The notes: a model not told the origin generated them from the letters alone. Shown: positions 1-5,304, numbered from the stretch's first letter. The stretch: 6,161 nucleotides of DNA from Devosia sp. (GCA_016793415.1 JAEUMC010000647.1:1-6161); one strand, 5' to 3'. Numbers and translations are program-made.

Positions 1-1160
1 AGCGCGATGATCGGCACTTCCAGCTCCTTGGCCAGCGCCTTGAGCGTGGTGGTGATTTCGGTCAGTTCCTGCACGCGGTTCTCGCTCGCCTTCTTGGACG
101 AGCCCGAGAGCAGTTGCAGGTAGTCGACGATCAGCAGGTCAAGGCCCTTCTGCCGCTTCAGCCGCCGGGCCCGTGCCGCCAGCTGCGCCACCGAGATACC
201 GCCGGTATCGTCGATATAAAGCGGCACCTGCGCCATCAGGTTCGAGGTGTCGACGAGCTTGGAGAACTGGCTCTCGTGGATGTTGCCGCGCCGGATGTCG
301 GACGACGAGATCTCGGCCTGCTCGGCGAGAATACGCGTCGCCAGCTGCTCGGCGCTCATTTCAAGGCTGAAGAAGCCGACGTGGCCGCCGTCGACGGTTT
401 TCATGTGCCCATCCGCCTGCACTTCGCCGCGAAAGCTCTTGGCCACATGGAAGGCGATGTTGGTCGCAAGCGAGGTCTTGCCCATGGCAGGGCGCGCCGC
501 AAGGATGATCAGGTCGGAGCGCTGCAGCCCGCCCATCAGCCGGTCGAGATCGTTGAGCCCGGTCGCGGTGCCCGACAGTGTGCCGTCGCGGCCATAGGCC
601 TCGCCGGCCATCTTGATGGCTTCGGTCAGCGCCTGCGAAAAGCTCTGGAAGCCACCGTCGTAGCGGCCCTTTTCGGCGAGGTCGAACAGCGCCTTTTCGG
701 CCTCTTCGATCTGCTTGTTGGCCGTCGCCTCGACGTCGGAGTCATAGGCGACCTGCACCATCTCCTCGCCGATCTGGATCAGGTTGCGCCGGATCGCGAG
801 GTCGTAGATCGATTGGCCGTAGTCGGCCGCGTTGAGCACGGTCGTTGCTTCGGCCGCCAGCCGCGCCAGGTATTGCGGCATGGTCATTTCGGCAGTCAGC
901 GCGTCGGCGAGATAGGTCTTGGCGGTGATCGGCGTCGCGGTCTTGCCGGCGCGGATGATCTTGGCCAGCACCTCATAGATGGTGCGGTGGATCGGCTCGT
1001 AGAAATGCTCGGGTACGAGGAAGTCGCTGACCCGGTAGAACGCCTCGTTGTTGACGAGGATCGCTCCGAGCAAGGCCTGCTCCGCCTCCACATTGTGGGG
1101 CGCAAGGCGGAAGCCTTTTTCGTCTTCCGGATGCAGGCGATGCACGTTGTTGTCGGCCAT
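1..1160 (-). CDS. dnaB: Replicative DNA helicase DnaB (3' end beyond window)
   Basis: DnaB is the hexameric 5'-3' helicase that unwinds DNA at the replication fork and recruits primase. The first 386 residues are visible; family members of about 500 are usual, so roughly the last 110, including the arginine-finger region, lie outside. The N-terminal domain covers about residues 18-115 (it opens LAPHNVEAEQALLGAIL), the linker about 150-190, and the RecA-like domain starts near 195. Walker A is ARPAMGKT (222-229), the SLEM motif with the catalytic Glu is at 265-268, and Walker B is LLIVDYLQLL (342-351, Asp346). An insertion at about 243-261 between Walker A and SLEM is usual in alphaproteobacterial DnaB. 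No intein is present in the visible part. The ATG at 1160 has an in-frame TAA 27 nt upstream and no alternative start between; a GGGGGAG lies 12 nt upstream, a rather long spacing. It is transcribed away from the MarR gene, probably from its own promoter. Confidence 0.97.
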   Translation of the reverse strand, partial: MADNNVHRLHPEDEKGFRLAPHNVEAEQALLGAILVNNEAFYRVSDFLVPEHFYEPIHRTIYEVLAKIIRAGKTATPITAKTYLADALTAEMTMPQYLARLAAEATTVLNAADYGQSIYDLAIRRNLIQIGEEMVQVAYDSDVEATANKQIEEAEKALFDLAEKGRYDGGFQSFSQALTEAIKMAGEAYGRDGTLSGTATGLNDLDRLMGGLQRSDLIILAARPAMGKTSLATNIAFHVAKSFRGEVQADGHMKTVDGGHVGFFSLEMSAEQLATRILAEQAEISSSDIRRGNIHESQFSKLVDTSNLMAQVPLYIDDTGGISVAQLAARARRLKRQKGLDLLIVDYLQLLSGSSKKASENRVQELTEITTTLKALAKELEVPIIA

Positions 1161-1352
1161 AGCGACTCGATACTCCCCCGCTCGTTAAGGTTTGCTTTAC
1201 CAGCGGCCGTCGCGGCGACGGTCAAAAAATGTGACGCAGGGGTGACCGAATCGGGTCCTCGTTGCGACGCCTGTGGTTAGTGTTGAAAGCGGGGGAAACC
1301 AAGGCGGCGCGTTTGCATCCGCAAGGGGCGGCCGGCGGCCGATTCGGACCCG
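1161..1352 (-). promoter_or_regulatory. dnaB upstream region with three GANTC sites
   Basis: This 192-bp gap separates the MarR stop from the dnaB start. It contains GANTC sites at 1164-1168 (GACTC), 1248-1252 (GAATC) and 1341-1345 (GATTC). GANTC is the target of the cell-cycle methyltransferase CcrM in Alphaproteobacteria. A CtrA-like sequence, TTAA-N7-TTTAC, is at 1185-1200 on the plus strand. A weak promoter candidate on the minus strand has TTGACC at 1220-1225, with only a poor -10 match (GGTAAA or TGGTAA) near 1196-1202. A 6-bp GC hairpin (1207-1221) sits inside the putative spacer. Cell-cycle control of dnaB is inferred from these motifs alone. Confidence 0.4.
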
Positions 1353-1796
1353 TCACTCCGTTCCGGCGTCGCGCTCCAGCGCGCCGATGATCCGGCGCAG
1401 CATGTCGTAGAAGACCTCGCGTTCCTCGGGCTTGAGCGCATCGGTAGCGATGCGGTTGACCTCGATCGCCGAAACGAAGGCCGCCTTGGCGCGCTCGCGC
1501 CCCAGCGGTGTCAGCGACACCTGGGCACTGCGCCGGTCGTTCGGGTCGGGCGTCCGCAGCACCAGCCCATCGCGCTCCATGCGGTTGAGCGTGTTCGCCA
1601 TGGTCGGCTGCTCCACCGCCGCCAGTTGCGCCAGCGCCTTCTGGGTCATCGCTCCACCGTCCTGCAGCGCAAAGAACACCGGCATCGGTCCCGAATTGCC
1701 GCCCGCCAGCCGCCGCTCTATGGCGCGGGCAAATAGTCGCGCCGCCCAGTTGGTGAGGTAGCCGGCAGAAGTCTCGCGCACGTAGCTCATTTGCAT
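1353..1796 (-). CDS. MarR-family transcriptional regulator
   Basis: A 147-residue winged-helix regulator of MarR size, expected to act as a cytoplasmic DNA-binding dimer. Helix 1 (about 10-30) and the C-terminal helices (about 98-141) would form the dimer interface. The DNA-binding part is TQKALAQLAAVEQ (51-63) leading into the recognition helix PTMANTLNRMERDGLV (64-79), then the wing with the family hallmark DPNDRRSAQVSLT (84-96; Asp87, Arg88, Arg89). There is no cysteine, so thiol-oxidation sensing of the OhrR type is ruled out; the ligand is unknown. Starts at Met1 (1796) or Met3 (1790) are both possible. Neither has a Shine-Dalgarno sequence, and an in-frame TAG lies just upstream, so the mRNA may be leaderless. 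The gene diverges from the cytochrome b561 gene, and the tandem palindrome at its start codon suggests that it represses both itself and the cytochrome. Confidence 0.93.
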   Translation of the reverse strand: MQMSYVRETSAGYLTNWAARLFARAIERRLAGGNSGPMPVFFALQDGGAMTQKALAQLAAVEQPTMANTLNRMERDGLVLRTPDPNDRRSAQVSLTPLGRERAKAAFVSAIEVNRIATDALKPEEREVFYDMLRRIIGALERDAGTE

Positions 1797-1826
1797 AGCT
1801 TGCTATTTAAATCCATAGTGTGCTAT
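1795..1826. promoter_or_regulatory. Tandem palindromic operator, probably for the MarR regulator
   Basis: Two related 12-bp palindromes lie 20 bp apart, start to start: ATAGCTTGCTAT at 1795-1806 and ATAGTGTGCTAT at 1815-1826. Both fit ATAG-N4-CTAT and share the right half TGCTAT; the first has full ATAGC/GCTAT arms around TT. A 20-bp spacing puts them about two helical turns apart, on nearly the same DNA face. The first overlaps the MarR start codon and both overlap the inferred b561 promoter. Divergent MarR operators commonly look like this, but binding is inferred. Confidence 0.6.
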
Positions 1827-1829
1827 GTA
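1800..1829 (+). promoter_or_regulatory. Candidate promoter of the cytochrome b561 gene
   Basis: A -35-like TTGCTA (1800-1805) is followed after 18 bp by TATGTA (1824-1829), which is preceded by TG in the extended -10 position (1821-1822). Transcription would start around 1836, giving a leader of about 28 nt that contains the strong AAGGAGG ribosome site. Both elements fall inside the palindromic operators, so a bound repressor would block polymerase. The match to consensus is moderate. Confidence 0.4.
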
Positions 1830-1863
1830 ATCGCCATCGGCCACGAAACGCAAGGAGGCTTCG

Positions 1864-2397
1864 ATGTCCATCAAGAGCAGTTCGACGCGCTACGGCAGCG
1901 TCGCGATAGCAATCCACTGGCTGAGCGCCCTGATGATCGTTGCCCTGTTTGCCACGGGTCTCCTCGCCGCCGCGCAGCTCGACCCGGCGGCCAAGCTGGC
2001 GCTGCTGCGCGCCCATGTTCCGCTTGGGGCAGGGGTGTTGCTGCTGACGCTGCTGCGCATCGTCTGGTGGTTGGCCGTCGATCGGCGTCCGCCACCGCCG
2101 GCCGATCAGCCGAACTGGCAGAAGCTCACGGCCAAAGCGGTGCATTTCGCGCTCTATGCGGTGGTGCTGGTAACCGCCTCGAGCGGCATCGCCACCATCG
2201 TTCTGTCGGGCGCGCTCCCGGCTATTATCGGCTCCGCGACGCTGCCCAACCTCGAAACCGTGCTGCCCCGCGCGGTCCACGGTATTGCCACGCGCCTGAT
2301 GCTGGGCCTGCTCGCCCTCCATATCGGCGCTGCCCTCTACCACCAGTTCATCCGCCGCGATCGCCTGCTGGCCCGCATGGGCGTCGGCGCGGCCTAG
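1864..2397 (+). CDS. Cytochrome b561 (bacterial CybB/YceJ type)
   Basis: A 177-residue integral inner-membrane protein of the cytochrome b561/Ni-hydrogenase cytochrome b family, normally a four-helix bundle holding two b hemes that passes electrons between the quinone pool and another acceptor or donor. Hydrophobic helices lie at about 13-36, 50-71, 93-115 and 138-161. Likely heme ligands are His18, His51, His139 and His153, spaced 33 and 14 residues apart as in the CybB-type core; His94 and His160 are also in or near helices. The opening, RYGSVAIAIHWLSALMI, is typical of the family. The ATG has a near-perfect AAGGAGG (1852-1858) 5 nt upstream, so good translation is expected. It is the only plus-strand gene here, diverging from the MarR gene and converging on an outer-membrane protein gene. 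Its electron partner is not evident; YceI or catalase-like partners often found with this family are absent. Confidence 0.92.
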   Translation: MSIKSSSTRYGSVAIAIHWLSALMIVALFATGLLAAAQLDPAAKLALLRAHVPLGAGVLLLTLLRIVWWLAVDRRPPPPADQPNWQKLTAKAVHFALYAVVLVTASSGIATIVLSGALPAIIGSATLPNLETVLPRAVHGIATRLMLGLLALHIGAALYHQFIRRDRLLARMGVGAA

Positions 2398-2449
2398 CGG
2401 GCCCTGGGCAAGGGTATCAGTGGGCTCGCCGAATCGCCCCGAAAGCACA

Positions 2450-2473
2450 AAGGCCGGGATTGCTCCCGGCCTT
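2450..2473 (-). terminator. Rho-independent terminator after the 2497-3177 gene
   Basis: A perfect 10-bp stem (AAGGCCGGGA 2450-2459, TCCCGGCCTT 2464-2473) encloses a 4-nt loop that reads GCAA, a GNRA tetraloop, in minus-strand RNA. It begins 23 nt past the stop of the minus-strand barrel gene and is followed on that strand by a modest T-rich run (TTTGTGCTTTC). It may also stop plus-strand transcripts from b561, but no T tract follows on that side. It is nearly identical to the terminator after rplI. Confidence 0.8.
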
Positions 2474-2496
2474 GAATAACTGCGATCCAGATCGAA

Positions 2497-3177
2497 CTAG
2501 AAGCCGAAGGTGACGCCGGCCTGAACGATGTGGTTCACGGCGTCCGTGGTGATATCCACACCGGGAGGCGGAGCGCCAATATCGGTCGTGGTGTCTGCAT
2601 CGGACAGCACGCGATAGCGGTAGCCAAGATCCAGGGCGATATTGTCGGCAACGTCAACCTTCACGCCAGCGCCGAGCTGGTAAAGCAGACCGCTGGCGGT
2701 GACCTCACCGGGAAGATCGCCCGAGACTTCGACAGTGCCGTAACCAACGCCGGCACCGACATACGGAGTGAAGCCGCTGTCGTTCGAGAAATCGTACCAG
2801 AGGTTGCCGAGCAGGTTGAAGCCGGTGCTCGTCAGCGAAACATCGTCCGGAACCGGCGAGCCGAAAATGCTGTCGACGTCGGCCTGGATATACGAGAACT
2901 CGACTTCACCGCGCAGGTTCGGCTGGAGCGTCGTACCGATCGCGCCGCCGATGATGAAGCCAGCATCCAGGTCGGTCTCGATCACGAAGCCGACGCCAGG
3001 GGCAATATCGATGGTGGTATCGCCCGACGCCCACGAGCCGCCGGCGAAGAACGTGGCGTAGAACCCATTGGGAACCGCCACTTCGGCGACGGGCTCATCG
3101 ACCACCAGGTCAGCAGCCATTGCCGAGGTACCCGAAAGCAGCACTGCAGCAAGTGCAGCAACGACGAATCTGGTCAA
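2497..3177 (-). CDS. Outer-membrane beta-barrel protein, Omp25/31-like (paralog A)
   Basis: A 226-residue exported protein of the small porin-like barrel family (OmpA-type transmembrane barrel) common in Rhizobiales. The signal peptide is residues 1-22 (MTRFVVAALAAVLLSGTSAM, then AA before DLVV). The mature part alternates strand and loop segments: NGFYATFFAGGSW (37-49), AGFIIGGAIG (72-81), LRGEVEFSYI (88-97), FNLLGNLWYDF (120-130), GFTPYVGAGVGYG (135-147), YQLGAGVKVDV (166-176), NIALDLGYRYR (179-189), and a final strand ending GVTFGF with the C-terminal Phe used in barrel assembly. I chose the TTG at 3177 because GGGGGAT lies just upstream and the signal peptide begins there. The frame extends to an ATG at 3285, but that would bury the signal peptide behind 36 residues. 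Strongly similar to the neighbour at 3358-4047. Role is probably envelope integrity or diffusion; substrate unknown. Confidence 0.9.
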   Translation of the reverse strand: MTRFVVAALAAVLLSGTSAMAADLVVDEPVAEVAVPNGFYATFFAGGSWASGDTTIDIAPGVGFVIETDLDAGFIIGGAIGTTLQPNLRGEVEFSYIQADVDSIFGSPVPDDVSLTSTGFNLLGNLWYDFSNDSGFTPYVGAGVGYGTVEVSGDLPGEVTASGLLYQLGAGVKVDVADNIALDLGYRYRVLSDADTTTDIGAPPPGVDITTDAVNHIVQAGVTFGF

Positions 3178-3313
3178 TCTATCCCCCACAAAATCAAATG
3201 CGTGCGTCGTGTATGTCAGCTGCCGACAGTTTCTGCCACCCCAATTCCATTGAATTACAACAGGCAAGTCGAGCACTGTGTCCATGTTGCAATATTCGCG
3301 ATCCGAACAAAAA

Positions 3314-3335
3314 GGGCCGGGATCGCTCCCAGCCC
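3314..3335 (-). terminator. Rho-independent terminator after the 3358-4047 gene
   Basis: Stem GGGCCGGGA (3314-3322) pairs with TCCCAGCCC (3327-3335) around a loop reading GCGA (GNRA) in minus-strand RNA. The single imperfect pair, C3318/A3331, becomes a G-U wobble in minus-strand RNA but a C-A mismatch in plus-strand RNA, which fixes the orientation. It begins 22 nt past the stop of the minus-strand gene and is followed on that strand by CTTTTTGTTC. It is the diverged member of the three-terminator family here. Confidence 0.88.
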
Positions 3336-3357
3336 CTCTGATTGGCTTTCTGGCGGC

Positions 3358-4047
3358 TTAGAAGCCGAATGTCAGGCCGACCTGCACGACGTGCGAGCCG
3401 ACATGGGCGACCACGTCCTCGGTGCCGTCGCCGCTGATTTCGGCGCTGACGCCCTTCCAGCGATAGCCGAGATCCAGCGCGATGTTGTCGGCAACGTCGA
3501 CCTGGACGCCTGCGCCGAGCTGATAGGCAAGGCCGACGCCGTCGGCGTCGAGCGGCGCCACCGGACCGGCGCCGGGCGATTCTGCATGGACATAGCCGAC
3601 ACCCAGACCGCCGCCGATATAGGGCGTGAAGCCCGAGCCGGTGTCGAAATCGACCCAGAGGTTGCCGAGCAGCCCGACGGTGGTGACGGTTCCGTCGAGA
3701 TCGATCGACAGTGCGCCTTCCGACGCACCGTTGACATTGCGGGACGCGCCGTAAAGTTCGACTTCTGCCCTGAGGCTGTCGAAGACATGCGTGCCGACAG
3801 CAGCGCCGAGCAGCCAGCCGGCGTCAGTCGAAACTTCCACGTCGTCGGCATCAGGGTCGCTGTCGTCTTCGGCGGTAACGAAACCGTCCCACAGGCCGCC
3901 GGCGAACACGCTGAAATACCAACCGGTATCGGCGACGGTCACGGGCTCGTCGACCGGAACATCGACGATCAGGTCCGCGGCCAGGGCCGGGGTGCCGGCG
4001 ATGAGCGCAACGGCAGCAGCGCCGCCAAGCAGTTTGTACAGGGTCAT
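3358..4047 (-). CDS. Outer-membrane beta-barrel protein, Omp25/31-like (paralog B)
   Basis: A 229-residue exported small barrel protein. The signal peptide is residues 1-23 (MTLYKLLGGAAAVALIAGTP, then ALA, cut before ADL). Barrel segments include GWYFSVFAGGLW (42-53), GWLLGAAVGTHVF (77-89), LRAEVELYG (92-100), VGLLGNLWVDF (124-134), GFTPYIGGGLGVGY (139-152), LAYQLGAGVQVDV (173-185), NIALDLGYRW (188-197), and the end VVQVGLTFGF with C-terminal Phe. Between strands 1 and 2 is a very acidic loop (about 60-75, with EDDSDPDADDVE), absent from paralog A. The 24-residue segment starting YQLGAGV differs from paralog A at only three positions, so the two arose by duplication. ATG at 4047 has GGGAGG 8 nt upstream. 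The gene is monocistronic, between the rplI terminator and its own terminator. A role as minor porin or structural envelope protein is inferred; no substrate can be read from sequence. Confidence 0.92.
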   Translation of the reverse strand: MTLYKLLGGAAAVALIAGTPALAADLIVDVPVDEPVTVADTGWYFSVFAGGLWDGFVTAEDDSDPDADDVEVSTDAGWLLGAAVGTHVFDSLRAEVELYGASRNVNGASEGALSIDLDGTVTTVGLLGNLWVDFDTGSGFTPYIGGGLGVGYVHAESPGAGPVAPLDADGVGLAYQLGAGVQVDVADNIALDLGYRWKGVSAEISGDGTEDVVAHVGSHVVQVGLTFGF

Positions 4048-4316
4048 GGTTGGAGCCTCCCACAGATGATCTGCAGCAATGATTTGCAGATGACCCGTAC
4101 TGTTGGAAGCTCGATGACAGATTTCAGCACATCAATTTCGCCAATGGCGCATAACGGCAACACCAGGCGGAAAGTGCTGCAAGCAACGGCGGCATATCGT
4201 TGCTGATATCTTCCGGATAAGAACTAAACTAAGCTGCTGGAAATTAAGGACGTTTGAAGCGATCGAAGCTCTCACAAGGCACGGATTGGCGGCGGGGCCG
4301 GGCTGAGAGCAAACAA
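4048..4316 (-). promoter_or_regulatory. Upstream/leader region of paralog B
   Basis: This 269-bp gap lies between the rplI terminator and the 3358-4047 gene and is more AT-rich in 4081-4250 than its surroundings. It must hold the promoter of paralog B, but I could not choose a convincing -35/-10 pair. Visible structure: inverted repeat ATCTGCA/TGCAGAT at 4069-4091, palindrome CAGATGATCTG at 4063-4073 sharing the ATCTG half, and an 11-bp palindrome CGCCAATGGCG at 4139-4149. I see no open frame with coding character. Confidence 0.4.
4063..4091 (-). repeat. Overlapping inverted repeats just upstream of the paralog B ribosome site
   Basis: Three CAGAT/ATCTG half-sites occur at 4063-4067, 4069-4073 and 4087-4091. 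The outer pair extends to 7-bp arms (ATCTGCA 4069-4075, TGCAGAT 4085-4091) around 9 nt. In minus-strand mRNA this would be a hairpin ending about 8 nt before the GGGAGG ribosome site. It could be an operator or a leader structure; the sequence does not decide between them. Confidence 0.45.
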
Positions 4317-4342
4317 AAAGGCCGGGATTGCTCCCGGCCTTT
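4317..4342 (-). terminator. Rho-independent terminator of the rpsF-rpsR-rplI operon
   Basis: A perfect 11-bp stem (AAAGGCCGGGA 4317-4327, TCCCGGCCTTT 4332-4342) closes a GCAA tetraloop in minus-strand RNA. It begins 23 nt beyond the rplI stop and is followed on the minus strand by TTTTTGTTTGC, the best T tract of the three related terminators. Confidence 0.92.
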
Positions 4343-4365
4343 CCGCGTATCGATGGGATACGTTC

Positions 4366-4944
4366 TTACTCTTCGTCGCCGAACGCCTCGGCAGCGGCCG
4401 AGCCAGCCTCGGCCTGACCGGCTGCGAACTCCTCAGCCGCTTCGTCGTCGTAGTTGATCGCGGTGAGGTCTTCGCCGGCAGCCTGACGGGCTGCTTCGTC
4501 TTCGGAGCGGGCGACGTTGACGGTGATCGACACGGCAACTTCGGCATGCAGGTGCAGCGGCACCGCATGAATGCCGACGGTCTTGATCGGGTTGGCCAGA
4601 TCGACCTGCGAACGGCCGACGGTGAAACCGTCATTGTTCAGCGCGTCGGCAACGTCGCGCGACGAGACCGAGCCGTAGAGCTGGCCGGTTTCGCCGGCCT
4701 GGCGAATGATGATCACCGACTTGCCGTTGAGGCCCGAAGCGATGCCGGCAGCGGCCTCGCGGCGCTCCTGGTTGCGCTTCTCGATGTCGGCACGGTCGCG
4801 CTCGAAACGCTTGCGGTTGGCTTCGGTGGCGCGTAGCGCCTTCTGCTGCGGCAGGAGGAAGTTGCGGGCGAAACCGTCCTTCACCGACACTTCGTCGCCG
4901 ATGTGCCCGTGCTTGCCGATACGCTCGAGGAGAATGACTTTCAT
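4366..4944 (-). CDS. rplI: 50S ribosomal protein L9
   Basis: L9 binds 23S rRNA with its N-terminal domain and projects its C-terminal domain from the large subunit; it helps limit frameshifting. The 192-residue protein starts [20 protein letters not shown] and carries the L9 signature (about 13-40, including [17 protein letters not shown]). The connecting helix is about 41-75 and the C-terminal domain about 76-149. Residues 150-192 form an acidic Ala/Glu-rich extension that makes it about 40 residues longer than the E. coli protein (149); such tails are common in Alphaproteobacteria. The ATG has AAGGAA (4951-4956) six nt upstream. It lies 84 nt after rpsR with no promoter that I could identify in the gap, so it is probably cotranscribed with rpsF and rpsR, ending at the strong terminator just downstream. 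Confidence 0.98.
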   Translation of the reverse strand: MKVILLERIGKHGHIGDEVSVKDGFARNFLLPQQKALRATEANRKRFERDRADIEKRNQERREAAAGIASGLNGKSVIIIRQAGETGQLYGSVSSRDVADALNNDGFTVGRSQVDLANPIKTVGIHAVPLHLHAEVAVSITVNVARSEDEAARQAAGEDLTAINYDDEAAEEFAAGQAEAGSAAAEAFGDEE

Positions 4945-4964
4945 GGTGCTTTCCTTGTGCTGTC

Positions 4965-5040
4965 CCGTTCACGCGTGAACGGTTAGGAGCCACCTTCGGT
5001 GGCCCCAGCCAATCCCAGACGCCGGTTCTTACTGAACGGC
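4965..5040 (-). promoter_or_regulatory. Three-hairpin rpsR-rplI intercistronic segment
   Basis: Read on the minus strand, three hairpins follow each other. The first (5021-5040) is a 7-bp stem with one bulged C whose loop holds the rpsR stop codon. The second (4989-5003) is GCCACC/GGTGGC around 3 nt. The third (4965-4982) is the perfect 18-bp palindrome CCGTTCACGCGTGAACGG, ending 8 nt before the rplI ribosome site. None is followed by a T tract, so termination is unlikely. An mRNA-processing, stability or translational-coupling role is possible. Confidence 0.5.
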
Positions 5041-5283
5041 GTAGGGCATGATGCCGATGAAGCGGGCGCGCTTGATGGCCTTGGCCAGTTCGCGCTGCTT
5101 CAGGGCGGAGACCGCAGTGATGCGGGAGGGGACGATCTTGCCGCGCTCCGACACGTAGCGCTGCAGCAGGCGAACGTCCTTGTAGTCGATCTTCGGAGCG
5201 TTCGGGCCCGAGAACGGGCAGGTCTTGCGGCGGCGCTGGAACGGACGGCGGGCCGTGGTCGTGGTCAGGTCTTTGATGGCCAT
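5029..5283 (-). CDS. rpsR: 30S ribosomal protein S18
   Basis: S18 forms a heterodimer with S6 on the platform of the 30S subunit, in the central domain of 16S rRNA. The 84-residue length is normal. A basic N-terminus ([13 protein letters not shown], 12-24) precedes the highly conserved core [20 protein letters not shown] (31-50) and [20 protein letters not shown] with [11 protein letters not shown] (51-81). Only one Cys (Cys22) is present, so this is not a four-Cys zinc form. ATG at 5283 has GGAAGGAAG about 6 nt upstream, and the gap from rpsF is only 21 nt. It is therefore translated from the rpsF transcript, and its neighbour makes its binding partner. Confidence 0.98.
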   Translation of the reverse strand: MAIKDLTTTTARRPFQRRRKTCPFSGPNAPKIDYKDVRLLQRYVSERGKIVPSRITAVSALKQRELAKAIKRARFIGIMPYAVQ

Positions 5284-5304
5284 TTGGCTCTTCCTTCCGT
5301 GAGA

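Noticed and set aside
1207..1221. CCGTCG/CGACGG hairpin near an A/T run as a terminator
   Set aside because: The T run precedes the stem on the minus strand, and on the plus strand the stem is followed by A residues, so it cannot be an intrinsic terminator in either direction.
114..1280. A 388-codon plus-strand open frame over dnaB
   Set aside because: Antisense to an unmistakable DnaB; Arg/Gly/His-rich with no domain character.
1329..1341. GC-rich CGGCC/GGCCG hairpin after the MarR gene as its terminator
   Set aside because: The stem is only 5 bp and no T tract follows on the minus strand; too weak to call.
1791..2513. Plus-strand frame starting upstream of b561, and a 213-codon minus-strand frame over it
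   Set aside because: Both are other-frame shadows of the cytochrome b561 gene, which has the AAGGAGG site, membrane helices and conserved histidines.
2530..4206. A 558-codon plus-strand open frame spanning both barrel genes
   Set aside because: It is antisense to two proteins with clear signal peptides and barrel strands. It crosses their intergenic region and terminator, has low-complexity composition and no recognisable domain. High GC makes such antisense frames common.
4211..4220. TTATCCGGA as a DnaA box
   Set aside because: It departs from the TTATCCACA consensus at two of the most constrained positions, is single, and has no AT-rich unwinding region or cluster of boxes, so it gives no support for an origin.
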